From positions 38,750,001-38,814,000 of the forward strand of contig CM114273.1 in NCBI GenBank assembly GCA_050084515.1: a DNA stretch of 64,000 nt, written 5' to 3'. Source of the DNA: Blasia pusilla (Eukaryota > Marchantiophyta > Marchantiopsida > Blasiales). Under the pieces are notes generated by a model that saw only the letters and a program-made list of their open reading frames with translations, was not told where the DNA came from and did not search any database. The translations under genes and the position numbers were made by a program. This document shows positions 11,308-21,000 of the stretch, piece after piece. Numbering within the stretch: the first letter of the stretch is position 1; each line of letters starts with the position of its first letter.

Positions 11308-12033
11308 GAGATGTTACAGGTGTTACGATATCTTCAAGTTCATAAAGCACGTGCTTTAGCTTACATTCTGGAGAATGTTCCATTGTTGGGTGACACTCGG
11401 ACCCGGATGATGGCGAGTGTTCATGAGGTGCGGTCTTGGATTGGACCAGCGGTGTTGTTGGATGCAGCGTGAGTTGGCTCACGTGCACATCGTCCACGCT
11501 TGTGGTGGACAAACTTGTTGCCGAGGGAGGTTCTACGTCGAGCATACCATGCAGTGCAGCGGGATCCTTGCCTTACAATGGATAGTATCTTGGATACTGG
11601 GCGAATTTCTCAGGTGATGAGGGTTATTGATCGGTCACCCATGGCAGTGGTGAACCGTGTGGGCCGGCCTAGGATGGCACTACTTATATTTGTGAGTTTT
11701 CCCTCGTCATATGCATAGAGGGAAGGTGGTCCCGGGCTTGTATGGGATTCTTATGTGCGACAGTTGGTGGAGCCTAACGTTGATGAGAGAGAGCGTGCGA
11801 TGGGATTTGCTACTGGTGTGACAACGGTTGCTTCCATTTCTGAGGCTTCACGACGTCATGTGTTGGGTCAGGCCATGGACTTGAATTGTTTGACTTGGAT
11901 TTTGAGTCTTGGTATGGCCGAGCAGCGTCGACTTCGGACTATGTCTGTGGGTCTTCCACCCCTTGTAATGAGCTCGATGGCTAGCGGGACGGTAGCGGCA
12001 TCGGTTGGGGGCGAGGTGTCGCAACCCTCATGA
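11308..12033 (+). pseudogene. C-terminal half of cytosine-5 DNA methyltransferase, copy B
   Basis: The segment begins just after motif IV and runs through motif VI (AYILENVPLLGD), then a motif VIII region with RAHRPRLWWTN near 11480-11510. A DNMT3-like tail follows, with RERAMGF near 11790 and the motif X region LGQAMDLNCLTWIL near 11860-11910. The catalytic Cys motif is deleted, so it could not have been active. A TGA interrupts it at 11470 just before motif VIII, fitting CGA to TGA decay, and another stop lies near 11717. The conserved C-terminal motifs support the DNMT3-like reading. Confidence 0.82.
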
Positions 12034-13060
12034 CCAAACAAGTGCCAAGCGGAACATCGGAACATTAGCGGGCTCACGCTAAGATGTTTGCGCGTTGGAG
12101 TTGTCTCAAAGAGGAGACAAGAGACGAGACGCGAGCGAGAAGTCGCGTTTCAGATGTGATGGTCGCAACTCAGAAACCTGGACCAAACGCGGAATGAGAC
12201 TTGAAAGAAGTCGAGTCTAGGAAGTGGGTTGCCAAAGGAAAGATCCGGATTTGGAACGCCACTTGCGTTTGAGAGTTTCTGACTGTATTTATGGCCATAA
12301 CTTTTAGCGCCAAGATGCGTTTGGAGCAAATAAGGGTGCGTTGGAAAGCTTATAGAGAGCCGGTCAAAACGCACAAAGATCGCTACAAACGCATAAGCAG
12401 CGGCCGAGATACAACCCGAAAACGACTGTAAGTGGAGTCGGGTTGAGGGCCACAATGAAGGGCCCGAACCTCTTTTCCCAAAGGGGAGGGGTTATTGGAG
12501 AACCCCAGAAGTACTAGTAAGGGGGAAGGTCTTCGAGAGTGCTTGGAACCCAAACCCCACTTTGGGCGCCGCGGGGCGGCTCAAGGGCATGGAACGGAAC
12601 GCGAGTTTGGGCGTTGGGTTGGAAAACCTGCACCAAGTCCATTGAGGCGATTTTAGACATCACTCTTGGATTTCACGCCGCGACTCAATTACTTGGGTCT
12701 CGATTCGGAATTCACACGAGGACCGTTGAACAGTTGGGATCGCTAGGCGTGTAAGTGCCGTTTCAGATCCCTGGACTAACCAGGAAGTCAGTTCCAAGTC
12801 TTGAAGGACTTGCCATGTGTTGGGAGCTAGGAACTAAGGAAGGTTGAGTTTGATGAGATGCCGAGTTGAGGACTCGGTGGGTTGGAACGCCGGTTGGCCA
12901 AACCCGACTAACGAGAGTGCGTTTTTGGGTGCAGATTGGCGATGAGTTCGTGACCTACTGAACGCACGCTTCCGCAACACTAAAGATTGACGTTCAAGGA
13001 GAGTAGGGGCGCGACACGAGGAGAGTAGTATTTTGCATCCTTAGAGTAAATGGGATGTAA
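12034..13060. other. About 1 kb insertion between DNMT and RT in copy B
   Basis: Copies A and C have a linker of about 100 codons between DNMT and RT, while copy B has this unrelated stretch of about 1 kb. It is GC-richer than the intergenic DNA, repeatedly uses gcgtttg/aacgc words, and has no convincing coding frame. It could be a solo LTR or a small transposon, but no terminal repeats or target duplication were found by eye. Confidence 0.4.
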
Positions 13061-14079
13061 TGGCTGGGCATGTGGAGTTGGTTGCTCATGCTGGTGGAGG
13101 AGTTATTTGCTCAGATGATGGTGTAGCTAAGAGTGTACCATCTTGTGAGGGGGTTGCGTAGCAGCCAATGGCATCGTCCTCTCCCTCTAGTGTGCCAGTG
13201 GAGGAGACTTGGGAGCCATTACTTGGGCCCAAGCTTACGGGAGGTGAGAAACGACGCTTGACACAGTTCCTATGTGCTTATAGGAGTTGTTTTGCCTTAA
13301 GCATGAAGAAGCTGGGTGCTCTGGTGGGACCTGGTATACGGATTGATTTGGCTAGTGATACGCCAATCTTTTGTCGTCCCTACCGATATAGTGACATGGA
13401 GAGGGACTTGATTCAGAGTAGGACGTTGGACCTTTTGGAGGCTGGATTAGTGGAGTTTTCGCATGGAGAGTATGCATCAGCCACTGTCATGCCTGCTAAA
13501 AAGGATATACATGGCAACTACACGGATAGGCGGATGTGTGGAGATTACCGTCCTATTAATCGGCAAACCAAGGCCGATAGGTATGCCATGCCTACAGTTG
13601 AGGAGATCTTTGATATGGTAGGACAGGCAAAGATTTTCAGTACTTTGGATCTTCGGGCAAGATACCATCAATTGCCGATTCGGGAGAGTGACAAGGCCAA
13701 GACAACATTTTGGGGTGTCAACTCTCATGGCGAGGATTGTTTGTACTAGTGGAAATTCTTATTCTTTGGGTTGAAGAATGCACATGCCGAGTTTCAGAGA
13801 GTGATGGACAGGATCCTAGCAGGGTTGGATTTTGTTCGGTGTTACATTGATGATATCTTGATGTTCAGTAACACGGTGGAGGAGCATCAGATACATTTGC
13901 AGATGGTGTTTGAGCGGTTGATTCATGGTCTACGTTTGCATCGAGGAAAGTGTAAGTTCTTCCATGAGGATGTTGAGTACTTGGGTCATGTGATCTATCC
14001 AGGTGGTTTGGGAGTTCAGCAAGCAAAGGTGGAGGCTATTGTACTTATTCTGCGTTTGGTAGATGTGAGTAGAGTTTGA
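13061..14079 (+). pseudogene. Reverse transcriptase domain, copy B
   Basis: The palm and fingers of a Ty3/gypsy reverse transcriptase are clear. They comprise GDYRPINRQT, TLDLRARYHQLPI, FGLKN, the catalytic YIDDIL (Tyr codon at 13843), a GKCKFF helix and YLGHVI. It would copy element RNA into cDNA. A TAG at 13747-13749 (CLY*W) and a TGA at 14077-14079 break the frame. The first stop occurs at exactly the same place in copy C. Confidence 0.9.
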
Positions 14080-14085
14080 GCATTC

Positions 14086-14919
14086 ATGGGATTTGTAAAC
14101 TACTATCGGAGGTATGTGAAGGGATTTAGTGCTATGGCAAAGCCTTTGAACCAATTTCAGAAATCAGATCAAGAGTGGCACTGGGGAGATGATCAAGAGA
14201 GAGCTTTTGTGGAGCTTAAGGTCCAGTTGGTGGCGGCGCCTATCTTGAGGAGACCTATCAGAGGGCGCCCATTTGAGTTACACACTGATTGGAGTAGGTT
14301 GGGACTTGGGGCGGTGTTGACACAACATAATGATGAGCACATGGAGTTTGTGGTTGCCTATGCAAGTCGTTCGAATAATGCAGCGGAGTCGCGCTATAGT
14401 TCATATGAGGGAGAGTGCTTGGCAGTAGTGTGGGCTGTGGCACACTTTAGGTGTTACTTGTTTTGCACACAGTTTACCCTTGTTACTCATCACCAGCCGC
14501 TCAAGTGGTTGATGGAGTCTGACAAGCTTACAGGGAAGCTTGCATGGTGGGCTCTTATCTTACAGGAGTATGACTTCCAGGTGGTACATAGACATGGAGT
14601 TGCCAACCTTGATGCTGATGGATTGAGTAGGAACCCATGTATTAGCCAAGAGGATGCAACTGGGGCTAGATGGCATGGCGAGGTTGATGAGGAGATGGTG
14701 CTAGGTTGGCATGCATCTGCCTTTTTATGTTGGTTAGGGGTGGACTCTAGTATGGAGGACCACATGATATCTTACTCTAGTCAGAGGGTAGATGGCCAAC
14801 CTTCAGATCCTAAGGTTGGAGATGGTGGTACGGATCAACGTGATATTCATGATGATGTGTTGGTGTTGGAGTTCCTATGGACCAGTAGGGTGCCAGACAT
14901 AGTGAGTGCCAAGGAGTGA
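14086..14919 (+). pseudogene. RT connection and RNase H domain, copy B
   Basis: This starts with the FMGFVNYYRRY segment typical of the Ty3/gypsy RT thumb. RNase H follows with FELHTDWS (first catalytic Asp), YSSYEGECLAVVW (catalytic Glu), then THHQPLKWL, where the family normally has Asp in place of the first His. The end is VANLDADGLSR. RNase H would remove the RNA strand during reverse transcription. The Asp-to-His change suggests that activity was lost. About 80 poorly conserved residues link to integrase, and the frame ends with TGA at 14917-14919. Confidence 0.88.
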
Positions 14920-15587
14920 GACCGTGTTCTTCAACGTACTAAGAGGTATCGATTGGAGGGAACACATATTCTCCGTGTGTGGGAGGATGGTAGAGTACGA
15001 GTAGTGCCGCATTTGGCTCAGAGAGAGCGTATTGTGCGACATGCCCATGAGGAGTTGGGACATTTTGGGGTAAATCGTACATATAGCTTACTCCTTGGTC
15101 AGTATTGGTGGCGTGACATGCATACTCAGGTGCAGCAGTTGGTGTCATGTTGTATGGTTTGTGACCGGGTGAGGGCATCATTCAATGCCCCTACACCACA
15201 GTTACACCCCTTGCCTATTATGGGGTTGGGTTACCGTTGGAGTGTGGACTGTACGACATCATCGATATGTGTTGGTGATGGTGGAGCACTTCTCCAAGTG
15301 GATTGAGTTGGTGGCATTATCTGACAAGACAAGTGAGGGAACGGCTTATGCGTTTCTTGATAGAGTGCTTAGTCATTTTGGTGCACCAACTGAAGTGCTG
15401 ACCGACCAGCGTACAGAGTTTCAGGGTGAGTTTTAGGTCTGGTGTAACAAGACGTTGATTGATCATCGGACCACGTCTCGAGATCATCCAGAGGCGGATG
15501 GTTTGGCTGAGCGTGTGGTTCAGACGGTGAAGAGGGCATTGCGCAAGTATGGCCTCTGAAGGAGCATCTTGAGACCAGGATATTCAG
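14920..15587 (+). pseudogene. Integrase zinc-binding and core domains, copy B
   Basis: An HHCC zinc-binding region is visible (HEELGHFG, then CCMVCD). The catalytic core has its first Asp in RWSVD, its second in LTDQRTEF and its Glu in DGLAERVVQ, about 35 residues after the second Asp. The core is damaged by a frameshift with a small loss near 15270, a TAG at 15434-15436 and a further frameshift near 15560. The enzyme would insert element cDNA into the genome. Confidence 0.85.
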
Positions 15588-16118
15588 TTGCCATGGTTAG
15601 CCATGGGGTATAGGTTCAGTCGCCAAGCATCCTTGGCTTGCTTCTCACCTTATTTTCTGTTATACGGCCGAGATCCAGACTTGCCAACAGCAATTTGTTG
15701 GGAGTCTAGTGAGGTGGTGAACCTTGATGACCCAGAGATGTGGATGAGAATGTGTTCTCAGCGGGCAGAGCTCTTTCGGAGAGTTATGCCAACATCCTTT
15801 GAGAATCTTGCCATTGCGCAACACAGGGATACGTTGCGGTATGCAACCATTCGGGGTGGAGGTTATCGACCATCGATTCGTAGGTTCCATGTGGGGAACT
15901 ATGTCTATTTGCAGCAGATTGCATTGACAACCTTGGATGTGACGGCACGCCGCACTATTTTACGAGTGCGCGAGGTGTTAGCTTATGGAGTTCTCATGTT
16001 GGAGGGTCGTGATGGAGTTGTTTGGAAGGACCATGTGCGTAATTGTGCGCCATGTCATCTTCCAAATGTGGATGGTACTGTTGACCCAAGCTTAGCTATG
16101 ATACGTGCTAGCTTGAGG
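15588..16118 (+). pseudogene. Integrase C-terminal region, copy B
   Basis: This open stretch continues the integrase after a frameshift, with SPYFLLYGRDPDLP and a basic C-terminal segment (RRTILRVREVLAYG). It ends in VWKDHVRNCAPCHLPN and leads without a break into the PHD finger. No chromodomain of the chromovirus type is seen. Confidence 0.8.
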
Positions 16119-16259
16119 TGCATGTTGTGTGGGTCTGCTGTTAACGCAGCCCGTATGTTGGTGTGTGATCGGTGTTCTAGGGGTTGGCACATGATGTGTT
16201 TGACTCCACGTATGGATGTTGTTCCTACTGGAAGGTGGGTTTGTCCTCGATGTATTTAG
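16119..16259 (+). pseudogene. PHD finger fused to integrase C-terminus
   Basis: The last 46 residues of the pol frame form a classical C4HC3 PHD finger: CMLC, 11 residues, CDRC, 4 residues, H, 2 residues, C, 14 residues, CPRC. The pre-C-terminal GRWVC is typical. The stop TAG follows directly, so the finger is the extreme C-terminus of the integrase polyprotein. PHD fingers commonly bind histone H3 tails, methylated or not at Lys4. A role in choosing integration sites is inferred by analogy with chromodomains. The integrase frame upstream is broken, but this module is intact. Confidence 0.88.
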
Positions 16260-16440
16260 GAGAGGTAGATGACTTGATCTTTGCATGATATGGATTACAG
16301 ATGTGCGACTAACGATGGGGCAACCTAGCACCCGGCCTTCTGATTCGTGCACCCAAGAAGGTGTATAGCATGTAGTAGATGTATAGGGCTACCGGGAGTT
16401 AGAGGACCTAACCGCCGATTAGGGGGCGAGTTGTGGTACA
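16260..16440 (+). other. 3' untranslated region and possible polypurine tract of copy B
   Basis: Non-coding sequence follows the PHD stop. At about 16417-16430 it contains a purine-rich word (ttagggggcgag), followed by tgtggtacac, which could be a polypurine tract and the start of a 3' LTR. Bases 16460-16525 look weakly similar to 52400-52470, so the true end is uncertain. Confidence 0.35.
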
Positions 16441-17720
16441 CTTGTGTTTGTGGATGCTCTCGTCTATGTTATGTATGTATGTGAGTATGATATGTCAGCG
16501 ATGTATGTTGTATGACGATGTGGATTCGCACGACACCTTATTAAGGGAGATCCAAAGTTGCAGCTCTAGGCAACTCTTATACAGTCTCTGCTGCGCTCTT
16601 TTCTTTAGACTTGCCATCATTATGCTACTACAACTATCATATGTAGTGATAACATCCTATTATGCTTCTATTTTGCATTCTCCTCACGCATCTCATTTGG
16701 GTTCATTTTTACTCTAACTCCACTATTACATGATTCTAGTACTGTATAATAGTCTTTCAACATACAAATAATGATCCATTTTGAGGCAACCCTTCGTAAT
16801 TACACAGAAGCATTATTTTCAGATATATGTCTCTTGCAACTGTTATGTTGGGATCATATTTTTGCTTCTCAATGCATTTCAAAAGATATATATATGGCCT
16901 ACATGGTCCACATTCCTCAATTTGTATCAATTCATGGTAGCATTATCTCTGAAATAGCTAGGTATCTACTTATATTTCAATAATGTTATACACTTCAACA
17001 CCATCCAGTTTTCCTCATAGTGCAATTTATTGGTCGTCACTTTACAAGCTTTGCTTCCACACCATACAATCCTTTCTCAATTAGGTGAAAGAAGTTCACT
17101 ACTACTTCATCTCACTCTTCCTAACACAATTTTCATCACTCTCAACACAAACTATTTCGTTCATGTGCAATCTCTATTTCGAGCTACTTTTTAACATTAA
17201 CTAAATTAAATATATTCCAAGCAATACGTGCAAACTATTCCCTATGCAACACTCTCCAAGAATATTCCACGCATGCTTTAAACGTTTTGACATGAAAACT
17301 TGTTTTAATACATTATGAGACAAAATACCAAACTCTCTAGACGGACACCTCTTTGTTTGAAACACCCTCCCCAAATTCTAAAATATGATTGAAATTTGTA
17401 TACTAGATCTAAATTAACAAACAAAACTTAATAGCCAATAAAAGAAGCCGATATACGAAAAAATTCAGACAAAATTGTCTTGCAGCCACATTTTTGCGTG
17501 TTTAGCGGTTCCTCTCATTCATTCATTGAGCGACGAAGAAGAGACGAAGCACCAAAACCTTTCCTTCGTGTTTCGTTCGAGCCTTCGAGCCTCGTTGCCT
17601 GTCCTCGTTTGTGGATCGATCTGCGTGTGCTTGTTTGTTCCAGCTCTTCCGGGAGTGTGAACTCTTTCTGGAGAGAGTGAGACAGAGAACGAAGCGATTC
17701 CTTGTCCGCGTGGAGGGAGA
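16441..17720. other. Intergenic DNA upstream of the 26-exon gene
   Basis: AT-rich with no supported coding frame. The last 300 bases probably contain the promoter and 5' leader of the gene starting at 18013, but I could not choose a TATA box or start site with confidence. Confidence 0.4.
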
Positions 17721-17740
17721 GAGAATGAGGTGATTCATTG

Positions 17741-17787
<47 letters not shown>

Positions 17788-17844
17788 TGAGGTGATTCAT
17801 TGTCCACAGAGAGGGAGAGAGAGAGAGAGAGAGCGAGAGAGAGG
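17721..17844. repeat. GA microsatellite inside a 62-bp tandem duplication
   Basis: Two copies of a unit beginning gaatgaggtgattcattgt (near 17722) and aaatgaggtgattcattgt (near 17784) are each followed by a GA tract (17746-17784 and 17808-17844). The array lies 170-290 bases upstream of the start codon at 18013, probably in the 5' UTR or core promoter. Plant GA repeats are known binding sites of BBR/BPC proteins. Regulation here is inference. Confidence 0.7.
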
Positions 17845-18012
17845 GATCTGAGGAGAGAAGCCGCGATATGCGAGTGCGCCGGAGTAGAGAGAGACTGGAA
17901 TTGTGTGGAGAGAGGGCGTAAGGGGTTGAGAGGAGTGGATTAGAGGGAGCGACAGGAGGGGGAGGGGATTTGGGGAGATCCATGCGTTTGGGAGACGGAT
18001 TGAGGTGGAGAG

Positions 18013-21000
18013 ATGGAGTCGGAAGTGGAGGGCAGAGTGAAGCCGTTGCCGTACAAGGTGCGCAGCGTGTCGCGTGAGTCGGCGGCGCAGAAAGCCGCTC
18101 ATGTTCTGGACTCCGATCTGCGGACGCATTGGTCCACGTCCACCAACACCAAGGAATGGCTGGTTCTGGAGCTGGAGGTAGCGTCTCAATTCTGCTTCAC
18201 CTCTAGCTGGCTTGTCTTCCTCGTCCTCTCGCACGCTTTCTCTTCGGATCGCGGCCATTTTTCCGTCCCTTGCCTCTGCACAATTTCAGCTCCGAAATTT
18301 GATGGCAATCGTCTTGAGATCACTGGGTTGAACAGTGTTCAGGAAGGGACAATTGAGCCTGAATTTCCGGTGCCACAGTAAAGGTTGCTAGCTTGGGAGG
18401 TGCATAGCTTCTGTATGTGACTACGGAAGTGTGAGCAACTTGGGCCTGGTACAGACGAATGGTTGGGAGTAATTCCATTCACGTTCGTCTAGTTGGCACT
18501 GACTTTGCAATGTCAATTCAGGTTCCATTTCAGAAAATTCCGTCGTGTGCATGCCCTCTAACTTGAGTTGTGCTGCTGTTATGTCGCTGGGATGACAGGA
18601 GTCGTGTCTTCTGTCTCATATACGAATACACAACAAGTGTGTGCTGGAGTGGGAGATTTCCATTGGGCTTCGGTTTAAGGTATCGCCCAACTTTAGGTGC
18701 CTTCGTCTTTTCTTGCCCAAATGAGATTCCGAAAGTGGCTGGGAAGTAACCGAGTGATTGACTGTGCCTACGTGAATGTACATATATTTATGGTGAGGAC
18801 GGGAATACATTTCCTCAAGCGATTCCCTAATGAAATTGGGTCATTAGTGGGTTGATTTCGATGTGTCTTTGATTCTGTGTCAAATGTTTGATATAGGACT
18901 TTTTGAACATCCAGAGATCATGAATGATCTGGGTTAGTTGGACTTGTAACTAAACTCCAATCTTCCACTTCGAAGAGTACCAATCACAGCTCAAATTGTG
19001 TACTTGAAAATGGTTATCTATTGGCATGGCCTACACTTCACAGAAAAATCTTTGGTTCTTCACTGTCCAATGTCTCGGAGGCTAGATTGCAAGTGATGAA
19101 GTAATGAAAGTCTCTGGGATTGACTTCTGCTGGAACTCTTATGCTGGAGTAAGCTTGTTTTCTATATGTGTCAGTTGTCAATCTGCAACCTGCTAGTAAA
19201 ACACACTTTAGATGACTGTTCCCTCAATAAAATCTGTAAAGAACTAAAAGACCTGAATCTGCTACTCTCGGGAACTCACCTTCTTTGTGCCATCTCTTGT
19301 TAAATATTGAAAGGACTTGCCGAGTGGCAACAGAAGCCCACTTGCCTAATGGTGCTCTAAATTGTAGATCATTCTCCTACCTGTCTGGGGCTTACAGCTG
19401 AGACATTTGATCACTTTTCATTATGCTCATAGTGAATTCTAGAGTTAACTAAGTTGCTTCCCTGTACGCCCAACACTTGGTACATTACCTCTCTACTACT
19501 CGCAACAATCTGAAGTCATGTAGGGCTAGAAGAAGAGATATAGTGCAAGGAGTTTATTCTGAGAAATATCTGTACGGCTTTCTTCCTCTGCAAGGTCAAG
19601 AATTATGACCTGTGTCATCCTGTTTTAATCCTCAGTCTTTCTTCCTTTCTGTAGTTCCTGATTTACTTCAGTTCCTTGGGCTTCCTAATCTGCTGTAATT
19701 TTCTGCAAAACAAAGTCCCATGGCCCTGTAGGGTCCCCGTGGACAAAATTCATTCACTCTCTCTATCTTGCTGGCTTGTTGAGAATTCCAGTATGAAGGT
19801 CCTGCAGTGTACAATGTGGATGTAGAGTACAATTTCTTGAAGAGCAATCATTTACCAGACAGGGTGTAGTCTATCTTCAGAATGCACCTAAAGACCTGAT
19901 GCTCGGTACTTCAAGAAATTTAGGAAGGAAATTTTTTGGAAGCCAGTAGTAGTGTAACTCTGTTCAATGTTCTGTGAGCAGCCCGACACATACCTAAAGG
20001 TCAGGCCACGCTGTGAAGCACCGCGAAGAGATGTAACCTACCAAGTTGGATATCAGCCGTGCTGTTTTGTACGAATCTCTTGTCTTCGTGGGAACCCAAT
20101 TTCCATATTCCATATCCAGGTAGGTCTCTCCTACTCTGCATCTCATCCTGGAAACACTTGCATTTAATTCATGTGTTTGAAGGAATTATAAAGGGTTGAT
20201 ATGGCTATGGGGGATGGACATAATTTGACCAGATATGCTTTTAATTTGCCCAAAGAAGTACATTTATTTTTGCCTGTGTGTGTACAGTTGATGGGCATCC
20301 CTGTTCCAGGCCTAGAGCCAGAGTTGCAGCCAGTTGTTGATCAGGTCCTGCCACACATAATTGCTCATATTCGAGATCCTCATGATATCTATCTCCAGGT
20401 ATGGCACAAGTTTGTGGGTAAACATGATGTATCACTTCACCACTTTCAGAGTTCTCCAATTGAGTTCGAATTTTACTTGGTGGGGTGGAAAGAATTAGGT
20501 CAACTGTTCAGAAGCATCATCCAGACTAAGAACCGGTTTATATCCAGAGTATCATTTGATCATACTAACTCAAGTGTGAACCTCTTCTATCCACACGCCC
20601 TCACATGAAATGGTCAAACTCTTCGAGTCTCCAGACGTCCGTCAGCTGCTAAGGAAGGTAGAGTGTAGGATTTAGCAACAGGGATTAGTTTGCTAGAGAA
20701 TTGTGGCAACCAGAATTAGTATTCACTTCTCTCCAAATGTATGTCCCCTTCATACAAGGGCCATAGTTGTATGCACATAACTCATTTTAATGAAAGAAAG
20801 ACCTTGGTAAGAGCAGGAGTCAGTCGAGTATATATATATAAGTCAATCATTAGACACAATTAATCATTGTTAGTAGTCATAGATTAGCTGGACACTTTTT
20901 AATCGGGTTAAGTAATATACAAAGTAGGGTGCTGATCTCTATCTTATATTTACAACAAGGTATACTCACAAGCAGGGTTGTGTGGAACAGCTTCTCCAAG

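Larger units (their letters stand above)
10848..16440 (+). mobile_element. Ty3/gypsy-like retroelement copy B (gag remnant-DNMT half-RT-RH-IN-PHD)
   Basis: Copy B starts abruptly inside the 3' part of gag. It lacks the protease and the N-terminal half of the methyltransferase, and then continues through reverse transcriptase, RNase H, integrase and a PHD finger. It supplies the downstream half missing from copies A and C. RT, then RNase H, then integrase is the Ty3/gypsy (Metaviridae) order. Stops at 11470, 13747, 14078, 14917 and 15434 and frameshifts near 15270 and 15560 show it is dead. No LTR was found at its 5' end. A purine tract (ttagggggcgag) at about 16420 may be the polypurine tract before a 3' LTR. 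Confidence 0.88.

Noticed and set aside
13477-13728. Minus-strand open frame inside the reverse transcriptase
   Set aside because: The plus strand encodes clear RT motifs here, and the antisense frame has no domain.
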